From Cyclaneusma minus (taxonomy: Eukaryota; Ascomycota; Leotiomycetes; Marthamycetales; Marthamycetaceae), in NCBI GenBank assembly GCA_037179335.1, contig JAKZHN010000053.1, positions 1 through 64,000 of the forward strand: a stretch of 64,000 nucleotides of DNA, read 5' to 3'. The translations under genes were made by a program, and so were the position numbers. Below the pieces are notes generated by a model. The model saw only the letters and a program-made list of their open reading frames with translations, did not search any database and was not told where the DNA came from. This document shows positions 49,365 to 58,214 of the stretch, piece after piece (position 1 is the stretch's first letter; each line of letters begins with the position of its first letter).

Positions 49365-51788
49365 CTATTTCCCATCACAATAGCTAGGCAGCGCAGGACC
49401 CGAGTCGCCAGCCCAGCTCATAATCGTTAGCGATGTGGTATATATCATGACCACGGCGCCAAATATGCACAAGACAACATCAGCCATTTTCCTGAAGCGC
49501 GTTTTCGCGACGCCGCGGTAATGGAGCAAGGGCTATATATAACATCAGCATACTGGTCGCAATTGCAATGTATGGGATGGGGGAAAAAGAGATCCTGAAG
49601 ACGGCTAGCTGCATACCGGGTAGATGTAGACAAGGGGCACGCAAGCAAAGTTCCCCACCAGCGCCACGAATTTGTCAAGGTTGTCGGCACCGCCCCAGGC
49701 TATGGCACCGCACATCATCACCACAAAGAAGCGGAAAATGTTTTTCTGCCACTTGATGTATGGGTTGTACTTTCCGCTGCGGGTGAAGAGCTGGTTTTCG
49801 GTGATTCGAATGGCGGGAAAGATCTGGAGAGGCGTTGACAGAAGAATTGCAATCGAGTACATTAACTGGATCGAGTTGACCAGCTTGCTGTCTTGCGGCA
49901 GATTCAGGAGAACAACAGTCTCGGTCTTGGAGCCGAAGGCGGCATAAGAAAGAGCGCCCATCGAAATGAAGACCACAGTGATGATGACCATGACCCATCC
50001 CATCACCGCTGGGAACTTCCTTTGGTCCTTCATTGACTCCTGGATGGGAATGATGAGCCCTATGCCCTCGAAAGTGAAAATCGCAGTGCCGATAAACAGC
50101 GTCCAGTCTTTGGGATTAAAGTTGATGATGTCTGCGAAGCCATGCTGCATCGTGATGGTGAATATGTCGTAGTAGTAAAGATATACCAGCCCACATAGAA
50201 TGAGAGCATCTGCGATCAAGGCCGTGAAGCCAAGCTTGCTGATGTCTCGCATCAGAGAGAAGGGCAAGAAGATAGCCATCTGCATCAAGATCAAGTATTT
50301 GATCTCAATGTTGGTTTGACAATTGGAGACTGCTAGGATGAAAGCTTGCAGATTCTCAGAGGTGAATACAATATATGCAGCCACGAATCCAATCTGACTG
50401 ACAACGATTGAGAATAGGATGATATTTCGCATCCATTTCCCATAGAGAATGCCGCCGATGTCTCCAAAAGAGCCGTTGACCTTCAACCGGGTGTTGACAA
50501 GCAGTACGAAGCAGTAGTAACTGAGAACTGCAATGAAGAGTAGGACCAGATTGGAAAACAACATTCCACCGCTCAAATACGCACGGGGAAGGAAGAGCAC
50601 GCCAGTTCCTACGAAGGATTTGAGCAGCAACAGCGCAGCTCCAAACGGAGTGTTTTGCCCGCTTCCACCACGATCCTTACGTCTTCTCTTCCGTCGGCTT
50701 GGTGTGAGGAGAGTGCTGTCTTCCATGGGTTCCCGGTCATCGTCGCTCTCGTCATCGTCTGAACCATATTCATCCAAGTCATCCGATGTGAAATATTCAT
50801 CTGGCCCAAGGTCCTCGTCATCCTCTTCCAGCTCTTCACCTGCGAAATGTCCGTATAGCGTCAGAAACTCAATAAAGTTATTCGTGAGAAGCTTCGGCTG
50901 CTTGTTGATGCCAGATGGCCCAATTTCTCCTCCATCTCGAAGTCTAGACGTTGGTTCAGGGCTGCCGGCGGCTCTTCGCAGGAAGTTACGACGAAAGCCA
51001 CCCGGGACTTTGATAGATCCAATATTCAAGACCTCGTCTTCTGGAGGCGGTCGCGATAAGTGGAAGCTCTGACTCCTCTGGCCTCGTTTCCCGCCTGCAC
51101 GAGATTGCGCATCTTCGCTCCAGCGGTATATAGGACGGGTGACATCACCGCCTTGGAGCCTCAAGCTAGAGAATTCGTCGTCGTTGAGACCTGTTCCCAG
51201 GTCCTCGTTTGAGGACTTCTGTTTGGTTCCTCGGGGAGGTGTTGATGCTCCACCAAACTGGTCAAAGTCGTTGGAACCGTCATTGAATTGAGATTCCGAC
51301 GGTTGGACGAGATGTCGCCTCACGATCGCTGGATCCTCATATCCGCTCGGCCCAGCATATCCAGGCCCTTGCATACTTCGAGAGCGAGTATCAAATGATC
51401 CATAGTTGCTTTGGGGACCAGATACGTTGATATTTCTGGCAGAGGCAGCGGGGGACAAAGCTCTGATTGGGGGGGTTCCATGGCGAGTGGGACTCGTTCC
51501 CAAGGAATTTGACAGGGCAGCGGCGAGAGCAGATATCCCGGGACCTGGCACCGAGGCATCTGCAGGCCCAGCGAGCGGTGTCAAGCTGGCGAAAGACTCA
51601 CGCTCCCCGGAATTTGCGCCTTGCAGCGGTATCTGCTGTATGCTCGAAGGGACTGGCGAGGCGAGGCGTGCGATCGAGGTCGCACGGGGTATAGAGCCGG
51701 CAGGCGAACGACCTCTGCTTGAGCTGGGAGATTCTGGCCGGGGCACGGGTTGAGGCCCCGAAGAGGATCCTCTCCTCGGTGTAAACAT
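49365..51788 (-). CDS. Vacuolar amino-acid transporter, AVT3/AVT4 type (AAAP family)
   Basis: Two exons, 49617-51788 and 49365-49532 (779 aa), joined as ...VYIYP to PLLHYRGVAKTRFRK in frame. Residues 1-300 are Ser/Pro/Gly-rich and disordered. A family mark, NFIEFLTLYGHFAGEELEED, sits at 304-323 before an acidic stretch. About 378-775 forms the transporter with roughly 11 membrane spans, starting NTPFGAALLLLKSFVGTGVL and including FEGIGLIIPIQESMK in the middle. Avt3 and Avt4 of yeast export neutral amino acids from the vacuole; the long cytosolic N-terminus matches that branch. The short 3' exon restores the last spans (VVLCIFGAVVMIYTT), missing if the intron is ignored. Substrate and vacuolar location are inferred from the family. 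Confidence 0.93.
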
Positions 51789-53145
51789 GGCGGAGGCGGC
51801 GATGATGCCTGGGAAGTGACGATGAGGAGATCTGGGCTTCCTATAGGAGCATTATAGGAGCAGCGAGAGCAGTCTTCACAGCTATCAGCTGAGTTTGCAG
51901 AAGTGTGAGGGCTTGTGAACCGACAGATAACAGCACAGGGAGTTCAGTGTCGGGCACAGACAGTCACAGCGGTGAGAGGACGGTTTGTCGCTTTCGTGCA
52001 CGACTCTGGCTGGGCAGGCTTGTCTGCGGGACGGAATCGAATATTCTAAAGTCGGCTTGAAAGTCTGAATCGAGCGAGGGGAAGGTGAGTCGCTGGGCAG
52101 CGAGCGGTGGCCTTTGACTGGAGTTTGACGGGAGCTGCCCAGAAGCTACGGCCGATGGGCCGTTGTGCACAAGCCTCCACGCGATAAGCGCGAGACCCAG
52201 GTCCCCGATATCATGGCGATCTCTCAGCCTCGCTGACCTTCTATCATCCCAACCTGTGCTTTTTACATCGCATGAAAGCTACCGTCTCCAGGACGTACTA
52301 CTGCCATCTACATGTATCCCTTTGCTCTAGCTGGCATCATGGCATCTATGGTTATGGAGTTCAATTGCATTTCAATGTTCCTCCTTCCCTTTGTCTTCAT
52401 GGCAGATGTTGCCATTTGGGCCATGCCCAAGGAAACGGCCTTTTGCCCGCGCCGCGACTCATCTGCCCCGAGCTTCTAGCCAACTGATAGGTCAACGTAG
52501 ATTGAAGCTGCACTCATGTCCTTGCCGTGCCCTACATTTGCCCTGCTTTTTGAAGCAAATTATTAATGACCCATCATGTGAATCAAGTGTCACCGTCTGC
52601 CATCGCCAACTGACCACGGGAAATGCCCATCTGAACTGCTCGGTGGATCTGTGTGAAACTACATGTACATGTACCCACTAGTCAGGTGTTTGACGCCTCA
52701 CTTCGCCTTCTACATGTACCTTATACGGTATGTGATAAGGATGGCCGTTTGCTTGTGAATCAATTTAATCCAAACCAGCCAGTCGTACATGTATTCCGCT
52801 TATCTTGATCTTGATAAATGACTTGATACATGTATCAGGTCTGATGATTACATATATCTGGTTTGGTTGAGCTTACGCATTTGAATTGTTGTTTGATCCA
52901 CTTGAGAGGGTTGTAAATACTTTGGTTTCTCTCTGTACATGTGGCTTTTGTTGATTTGAAACGGCAGCATTCCTTCTCTGAGTTTTTCTTGGCGGGTGTC
53001 TACCTCCATACCTCTCCACATCGTGACATCAAGCATTTGTGACTGGCATCCGCATTTATATTTTAATTTTCTAATGCAATTTAATTTCCGGGCTATATTC
53101 GTGTAATTTTGATTCGGTTTCATTTTCAGGCTTTATGTAGTCTTC
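51789..53145. other. Intergenic region with TACATGTA palindromes
   Basis: Upstream region of the AVT gene and beyond. Small frames (52272-52487, 52391-52681, 52848-53123) show no family signal. Six exact TACATGTA octamers lie between 52309 and 52834 (listed separately). Confidence 0.55.
52309..52834. repeat. Cluster of six TACATGTA palindromes
   Basis: Exact copies start at 52309, 52660, 52666 (overlapping the previous one), 52711, 52786 and 52827. Others in the window start at 24082, 34144, 53543 and 63144. Each reads identically on both strands. By chance one copy is expected in about 65 kb at equal base frequencies. Confidence 0.9.
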
Positions 53146-53415
53146 CCTACTCATGCGGTTCAGAAGTATGAGATTTCCTATTTGAGAATTATTGCGGGTG
53201 CAGCGGCCGCTCGCGCCCGCCCCTATTGAAAACCACAGATTTTGCGGTGGCGCGGGTGGTATAATGCCAATAAACCAAGCCATAAAAATAAAAATCTGCT
53301 GCTATTGGCTGGATTTTACCTTTACTCAGATTTTTAATGGGGTGGTCAAAGCTTTTCTTACTTAAGCAGCACATCCAAAACAGGAAATCTCATACTTCTG
53401 AACCGCACGAGTAGG
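53146..53415. mobile_element. MITE-like element with 34-bp terminal inverted repeats
   Basis: The left arm (53146-53179, CCTACTCATGCGGTTCAGAAG...) and right arm (53382-53415) are reverse complements with one mismatch, enclosing about 200 bp without coding sequence. Length 270 bp and the long inverted ends fit a non-autonomous DNA transposon. No target-site duplication is visible beside the arms, so the superfamily cannot be set. Confidence 0.72.
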
Positions 53416-53662
53416 TGGTTAATACAGTCCGGACGCAGGAGTTGACTGGGATTACACTGCATGGGGGTTTGGTACGGGCCACAACCGTTTTTATGGTCGG
53501 GAGGGGGGGCGGAGCTCCCCCCCCCCCTCTTTTTTTATACACTACATGTACCCGTAATATCCCAGCTCTATTATAATACAATAACTGGTGCCTAGATCTA
53601 GAAAGTCGAGGGCTGTAGATATGATAGAACCCAAAATCCCCCACTGCTTTTCATCAAATCAG

Positions 53663-53786
53663 GGTGCTTTGGCCGAGTTGGTTATGGCGCCAGGTTAAGG
53701 TCTCAGCCTTAATTTCGTGCTCACTGCACACAGTGAGTAATCTCCTGGTCACGAAAGTGGCATGGGTTCGAGTCCCATAGGCATCA
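53663..53786 (+). tRNA. tRNA-Leu(AAG) with intron
   Basis: A full type II tRNA fold can be drawn. The acceptor stem pairs GGTGCTT with AGGCATC, with discriminator A at 53786. The D arm carries the A box TGGCCGAGTTGG. The anticodon stem pairs CCAGG (53690-53694) with CCTGG (53744-53748), with loop TT-AAG-G. A 42-nt intron (53701-53742) follows position 37, the normal place. It contains CCTTAA, which can pair with TTAAGG of the anticodon loop as usual in pre-tRNAs. The long variable arm (TCACGAAAGTGGC) marks a leucine tRNA, and the B box is GGTTCGAGTCC at 53765-53775. Anticodon AAG (read as IAG after editing) decodes CUU and CUC. Oligo-T follows immediately. Its 3' half is duplicated in inverted orientation at 54084-54153. 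Confidence 0.93.
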
Positions 53787-53808
53787 TTTTTGCTTTTTGC
53801 GATTTTTT
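53787..53808 (+). terminator. RNA polymerase III terminator of tRNA-Leu
   Basis: TTTTT directly after the tRNA, followed by CTTTTTG and GATTTTTTG, gives three T-tracts in 22 bp. Confidence 0.8.
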
Positions 53809-54083
53809 GACCATTTATTTTGGATTCCAATTGGCCCTGTGAACTTGCCGGAGCAACCAGAAAATTGGTGGGATTTTTTTGGGACGTGTGGGGGGCAGTG
53901 AAGTTGGGAACCGCTTACGCAACGGGTCCACCAGTGAACGAATTTTGTTATTACAATGTGGTAATTATTTGATCTTCGAGCAATATATAGATATACTGGT
54001 GATCATCGAAGCGAAATCCCTTGTCTCCCCACTATATTTAACTCGTTTACTCGCGAGGGCCAAAAAATCGTAAAAAGCAAAAA

Positions 54084-54153
54084 TGATGCCTATGGATTCG
54101 AACCCATGCCACTTTCGTGACCAGGAGATTACTCACTGTGTGCAGTGAGCACG
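54084..54153 (-). pseudogene. Truncated tRNA-Leu copy, inverted
   Basis: Read on the minus strand this is the 3' part of the tRNA-Leu at 53663: the second half of the intron (CGTGCTCACTGCAC...), the 3' anticodon arm, variable arm, T arm and GGCATCA end. The 5' half is absent and the T stem has a change and a lost base (ATGGATTCGAACCCAT on +), so it cannot fold as a tRNA. The flanking T-rich sequence is copied too (54058-54083). A strong hairpin starts at the truncated end. Confidence 0.87.
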
Positions 54154-54177
54154 CCGCTTGGCTGACGCCAAGCGGCG
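54152..54177. repeat. 11-bp perfect hairpin at the truncated tRNA end
   Basis: CGCCGCTTGGC, loop TGAC, GCCAAGCGGCG. It begins exactly where similarity to the tRNA-Leu intron stops. Confidence 0.9.
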
Positions 54178-54428
54178 GCTCAAAACTGCTTTGCTGTCAA
54201 GGGCTCTTGTATTACTGTAAATTTAAGTGTGATTTGTGTACCGCCTTAGAACTTTTAGAACACCTTTTTAATGGGGAAAATAGCGCTGTGCTAGTAAATT
54301 ACCACATGACGTGGGATGGTGGTTTAGCTTGATGGTAGTATGTGCGGGAATGGCTGTGCAATATGTATATATATAGGTAGTCTTCGAAACGGAGTCCCTT
54401 CTCCTACCATCTGACTTGTTCACGCGAG

Positions 54429-54900
54429 CACATCAATGACTCCTTAAGGTCTCAGGGCCAGGCCGTCTGGCTCCCCCATTCATGCACCAACCCAATTACT
54501 ATTACTGATCCGCACACCCGCGTCGTCGACCAGATCATTCATGGCGATGTCTGGAAAGGTGTCGGTGAAGAGTTCCTTGATAATGGGTGAAGTCGTTTGA
54601 AGGCGGGAGTTGGGGCTTGAAATAGACGTTGCGGTCGGAGAGATAGATGGATAGGCAGTAATGAGAATAAGGGCATGTCGAAAGACTTGGGGGAAATAAC
54701 AAAATTTGGGGATATCTCAAGAAGCAGTTAGGGATACCTATCTACCGTGACCAATAACATCCACAGCGACCAGGAATATCCACAGCGACTATGATCCAAG
54801 TCAGGAGAATATTCACAAGGGTTAGAGGCATAAACTGTGAGGAGGAACGATGGTCAAGCCGTCACAGGGCTGTAGGGAGGAACGCATGTTAACTTGGATA
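54429..54900. other. Intergenic, no gene seen
   Basis: Sequence between the tRNA-related repeats and the hexanucleotide satellite; the only frames are short and unsupported. Confidence 0.5.
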
Positions 54901-55440
54901 GTTTAAGTTCAAGTTCAGGAGCAACTTCAAGTTTAAATCCAGCCACAGGGCCGCAACTTCATCTTCAACTTGGCAACTTCAGCTTGAGAACGAACTTCAA
55001 GTTCAAGTTCAAGTGCAGTTTCAAGTTCAAGCCCTAATACAGCTTCGACTTCGTTTCAAGCGCAACTTTAAATTCAAGCGCAAGCGCAAGCTTCAACTTG
55101 GCAACTCCAACCTGGCAACTTCAGATTCAACTTCGAGCTCTAGCGCAGCTTCAACTTCAATTAAAGTGCAACTTCACCTTGGCAACTTCACCTTGACAGC
55201 TTTGAATTCAAGTTCAGCCTTGAATTAGACGCAAGCTCGGCAACTTCAACCTGGTAACTTCAAGTTCAACTTTCAAATTCAAGCGTAACTTCAACCTGGC
55301 AGCTTTACATACAGGCTCCAGCGCAGCTTCAGATTCAAATTCAAGCGCAACCGCAAGCTTTACCCTCCAAGCTTCGGCCTCCCAGCTTCAACCTCCCAGA
55401 TTCAACTTCTCAACTTCAAATTCAAGCGCTGGCTTCAACG
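54900..55440. repeat. Hexanucleotide satellite (AAGTTC/AACTTC type)
   Basis: Degenerate hexamers AAGTTC, AACTTC, AAGCGC and GCAACTTCA run for about 540 bp, with GGCAACTTCA recurring about every 25-40 bp. The period of six leaves a frame open at 55013-55228, whose K/F/Q/L/S-rich translation is a satellite shadow and not a gene. Confidence 0.85.
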
Positions 55441-55914
55441 TCATAAATATCGAACAATCGAAAGACGAGACTCTGGGACGTTTGAAGACGATTCAAGTCT
55501 TCCCAATAATGATAGTACCTTACGAAGAGCGTCTTGTCGTGTTTTACAGTGAGTTTGTGGAGGTTCAAGGTATGATTCTCTTGACTTACGTAGTCCACTC
55601 GATCCCCGCACTGGAGATGGCTGCCAACCACGAAGGAAAGCAAAGGTACCTAGGTACGTACACAGTCCGACGAATAGGCTAATTCGGAGTATGACGAGGG
55701 ACCGAAAGAGAGTTGCAGACAACCCAAAAACCTGGTGCTGCGACACCAACCGTCTGGCGCAGTTGACCATGAATCAAGGTACAAAGGCACGACGAACTTT
55801 CTCTCTTGTGCAAATCACGGGGCACAAAGCTCCGTCTGGTATCAGCAGTACCATCGTACATCCTATATAATCCGAGAGAACGGGGCCGACGCAGGAGTGA
55901 GACGAGTATTAAGG
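55441..55914. other. Intergenic, no gene seen
   Basis: Overlapping short frames on both strands without family signal, between the hexanucleotide satellite and the ~20 bp array. Confidence 0.5.
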
Positions 55915-56405
55915 AATAAACTCAATACTTAGAGGTTCCCCAAGTATCTGGGGATTCTCCAGGTATTTAGGGACAAACCCAGTACTAAGGAATAAAACAA
56001 GGGGTAAGCTAAATCCCGACTGGAGTTCTGAAATCCAGGACAAGCTAGACCTAACCGGCATACTAATACTATCCCTTTTTCTCGGCCTCGTTCTAGGTGT
56101 CCGAATAATTAAAATACTCCAGGTAATTGGGAATATTCGAAATAACTGGAAACATTCAGAATAACCGGGATTATTATCCTAGACACCGTCACCCCACAAA
56201 GAAACAGAAAAAGCAACTTTGAGGGAGATGTGCCTGTAAGACCAACTGTCCCTTCTTTGAGGTGGTAGCCTGACTGGGCTTAGCCTGTCCTGGATTTCAA
56301 AACTCCAGTCGGGATCTAGCCCACCCCTAAAATAAATAAGTCAAGGGTCTGGGAATAATCCTAGTATTTAGGAGCAACCCAAGTATTTACTATACAGGAA
56401 TAATG
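55915..56405. repeat. Degenerate ~20 bp array, split by a MITE-like element
   Basis: Units such as CCCCAAGTATCTGGGGATT, CCAGGTATTTAGGGACAAA and CCCAGTACTAAGGAATAAA fill 55915-55998. Similar units (AATAATCCTAGTATTTAGG, CAACCCAAGTATTTACT) resume at 56340-56405. The inverted-repeat element 56000-56329 lies between and itself contains GGGAATATTCGAAATAACTGG units at about 56110-56180. Confidence 0.75.
56000..56329. mobile_element. MITE-like element with ~50-bp terminal inverted repeats
   Basis: The left arm (56000-56055, AGGGGTAAGCTAAATCCCGAC, TGGAGTT.TGAAATCCAGGAC) and right arm (about 56274-56329) are reverse complements. Arm differences are almost all transitions, as after RIP. An inner GGTGTC/GACACC pair (about 56095 and 56190) suggests nested inverted repeats. 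It has no coding capacity and no clear target duplication, but it sits inside the ~20 bp array. Confidence 0.75.
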
Positions 56406-56478
56406 CAAGCTTTTAAGAAATATCAACATCAACTTTTTTCTGGGGAAAATCCGGACGACACCTCTTACAGCCCAACTA

Positions 56479-57090
56479 TCACCACTTCCGCTCCCATACA
56501 CCGACCCATTCTCCCCAAGCCAGCACCTTGCCCTCAATCGCCTTCTTGATATCGTTCTTTTCGACCAACTGCCCGTCCTCTTTGAGAAAGTCCACTTTTT
56601 CTGAGAGGGCAATGAGCTGGAAAAAGTAGTGGTGCGGTCCATGACCCAGTAGCCCTCTGGGTGCGTGGTACTGCTCACCCTTTCCAAAGAAATTCTTCCC
56701 AAACTTGAAGCCACCTTTCAAGCCTCCGCATACATCACTCGGCTCAAAATCCTCAGCCACGAGCTGGTTTCTGTGCGGCGGAATGCAATAGTAGACGCCG
56801 TGGGTGACGGGGAATAGAGGCGCGTCGGCGTCTTCAACGATCAGGATGTATTCAGCGGTGGTCTTTGGTGCTCCTTCCCATTCTAATGAAGGGAAATGGC
56901 CAGCACCAACAGAAGTGCAGTTGACGGGAAAAGAGGAGCCTGAGGGACCGATCTCTTTGCTCGTGAGAGAGATTGTTGGAGACGGGAGGTGAGAGAAGGC
57001 CGGGCCGCGAGTGATGAGATCCTTGTTGTGGCGGCGAAAGTTGTAGAAGAGCCAGCCGAGAAAATATTCCAGCCAGGCCAAGATGTCCAT
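56479..57090 (-). CDS. PEBP-family protein (phosphatidylethanolamine-binding-like)
   Basis: Single exon, 203 aa, starting at ATG 57090. PEBP proteins have a small beta fold with an anion pocket and act as ligand-binding or regulatory proteins. Pocket motifs are present: EDADAPLFPVTHGVYYCIP (the D-x-D-A-P loop, about 87-105) and GPHHYFFQLIALSEKVDF (the G-x-H-x-Y strand, about 149-168). The start MDILAWLEYFLGWLFYNFRR is hydrophobic but ends in basic residues and has no cleavage site, so I read it as a helix that leads the protein to a membrane and not as a secretion signal. The C-terminus (WGEWVGVWERKW) is typical of the fungal branch. It is divergent from the Zn2Cys6 gene with 1.1 kb between. 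Confidence 0.9.
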   Translation of the reverse strand: MDILAWLEYFLGWLFYNFRRHNKDLITRGPAFSHLPSPTISLTSKEIGPSGSSFPVNCTSVGAGHFPSLEWEGAPKTTAEYILIVEDADAPLFPVTHGVYYCIPPHRNQLVAEDFEPSDVCGGLKGGFKFGKNFFGKGEQYHAPRGLLGHGPHHYFFQLIALSEKVDFLKEDGQLVEKNDIKKAIEGKVLAWGEWVGVWERKW

Positions 57091-58214
57091 CTCGAATGCC
57101 CTTGCCTGATGACTTGAGAGAAAGGGGGAGTAGGCTTGATAGCTGAAACTTCGGGGCCTAACCGGGAATTTCGAGGCTGGCTTCCGTGTCCAATAGGTGG
57201 TTATGGTCGCGCCAAGTATCTCTAGGTGGCTGGCGGTTGAGTGTGTGGGCGGAAAGGGAAGCAGCTGTGGGGGTTCCCGAGATGGATCCTGCTACCGGGG
57301 CGGCTGCAAACTCAGAATAAGTCAAAAGTGACGTCTTCTCTCTAGGATAGCGCGTGTGACAGACTGGTGTATCTTGAAAATTGTTCGCAGAAGAACTTGG
57401 TGAAAATGATGGAAAGGCTTTCTCAGTAGAGTCTCGCGTTACACGAGGTGGCACACGCCCACAGCTTGAAGACGGCGTGCGAAAGAGAGCAGAGTCGTCG
57501 TCGCAGCAAAAGCTGGAGAAGGGACAGAATATAAGAAAAGCCGGGTCGCGCAGCCCTGCGCGACAGAGTTGCAGCTTACCTCGATCTGACCCCGATCTGA
57601 CCTGCATGGCGCGTGGATGGAAGGATGTGTTGTTCAGGGTGGGCGATGACTGGCGGTGCTCGCTGCTAGGCCGGCCTCTAGGCCAGAGTCTATCGCCGCG
57701 GGTGAGGTGGCTACCATTAGACTGTTAGCTGTGGCCACCGGCGATGATGTTTTCGGAGGAGACGTTTAAAAGGCCAACGTCTCCTGCCCGCAGTCGGTGA
57801 TAACTTTCTGCCCTTTCGTGCTCCAAACAGACGCGCCAGCCCGCTCCACCGCGCCACAAAGCCCTGCACTTGGCGGCCTCGGTCACGTGACGGCACCGTG
57901 CAGGCATCCCCACCATCGAGGCTCGAGCAACTTGCAGGCGGCCGGTACGTATCGACGGACTCATGCTTGATAATCGCGGTCCGTGTCTCTGGCTGCTCGT
58001 CTAAGCAGGACGCAGGATTGAGCGCAGGGCTGCGGCGACTCGGCGAGGCCTGTAATCCAGTTCGCGCGCGTCACGCCACCTGCCCTTTCTTTGTGAGCTC
58101 AGACGGAGAATCCAGCGCTCCAGTCTTGACCCTCGCCGCTGAGGGGGCCGAGTGCTGTTGGAGTCCGCTGAGCCCGCTGAGCCCGCTGAGCGCGCTCACG
58201 TCTGCCGCATCACG
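57091..58214. other. Divergent promoter region between PEBP and Zn2Cys6 genes
   Basis: Frames at 57158-57607 (-) and 57898-58467 (+) overlap and lack family signal. CTGAGCCCG is tandemly repeated at about 58168-58192, just upstream of the regulator. No other element recognised. Confidence 0.55.

Larger units (their letters stand above)
53978..54428. repeat. Diverged direct duplication next to the tRNA copies
   Basis: 53978-54058 (CAATATATAGATATACTGGT, CGAAGCGAAATCCCTT, ACTCGTTTACTCGCGAG) and 54356-54428 (CAATATGTATATATATAGG, CGAAACGGAGTCCCTT, TGACTTGTTCACGCGAG) share the same order of blocks with about 300 bp between them. The inverted tRNA piece lies between the two copies. Confidence 0.6.

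Noticed and set aside
54152..54177. Hairpin as a bacterial-type terminator
   Set aside because: No T-tract follows and the genome is fungal; reported instead as a rearrangement breakpoint feature.
55013..55228. 71-codon frame in the satellite
   Set aside because: Produced by the period-6 repeat; not a gene.
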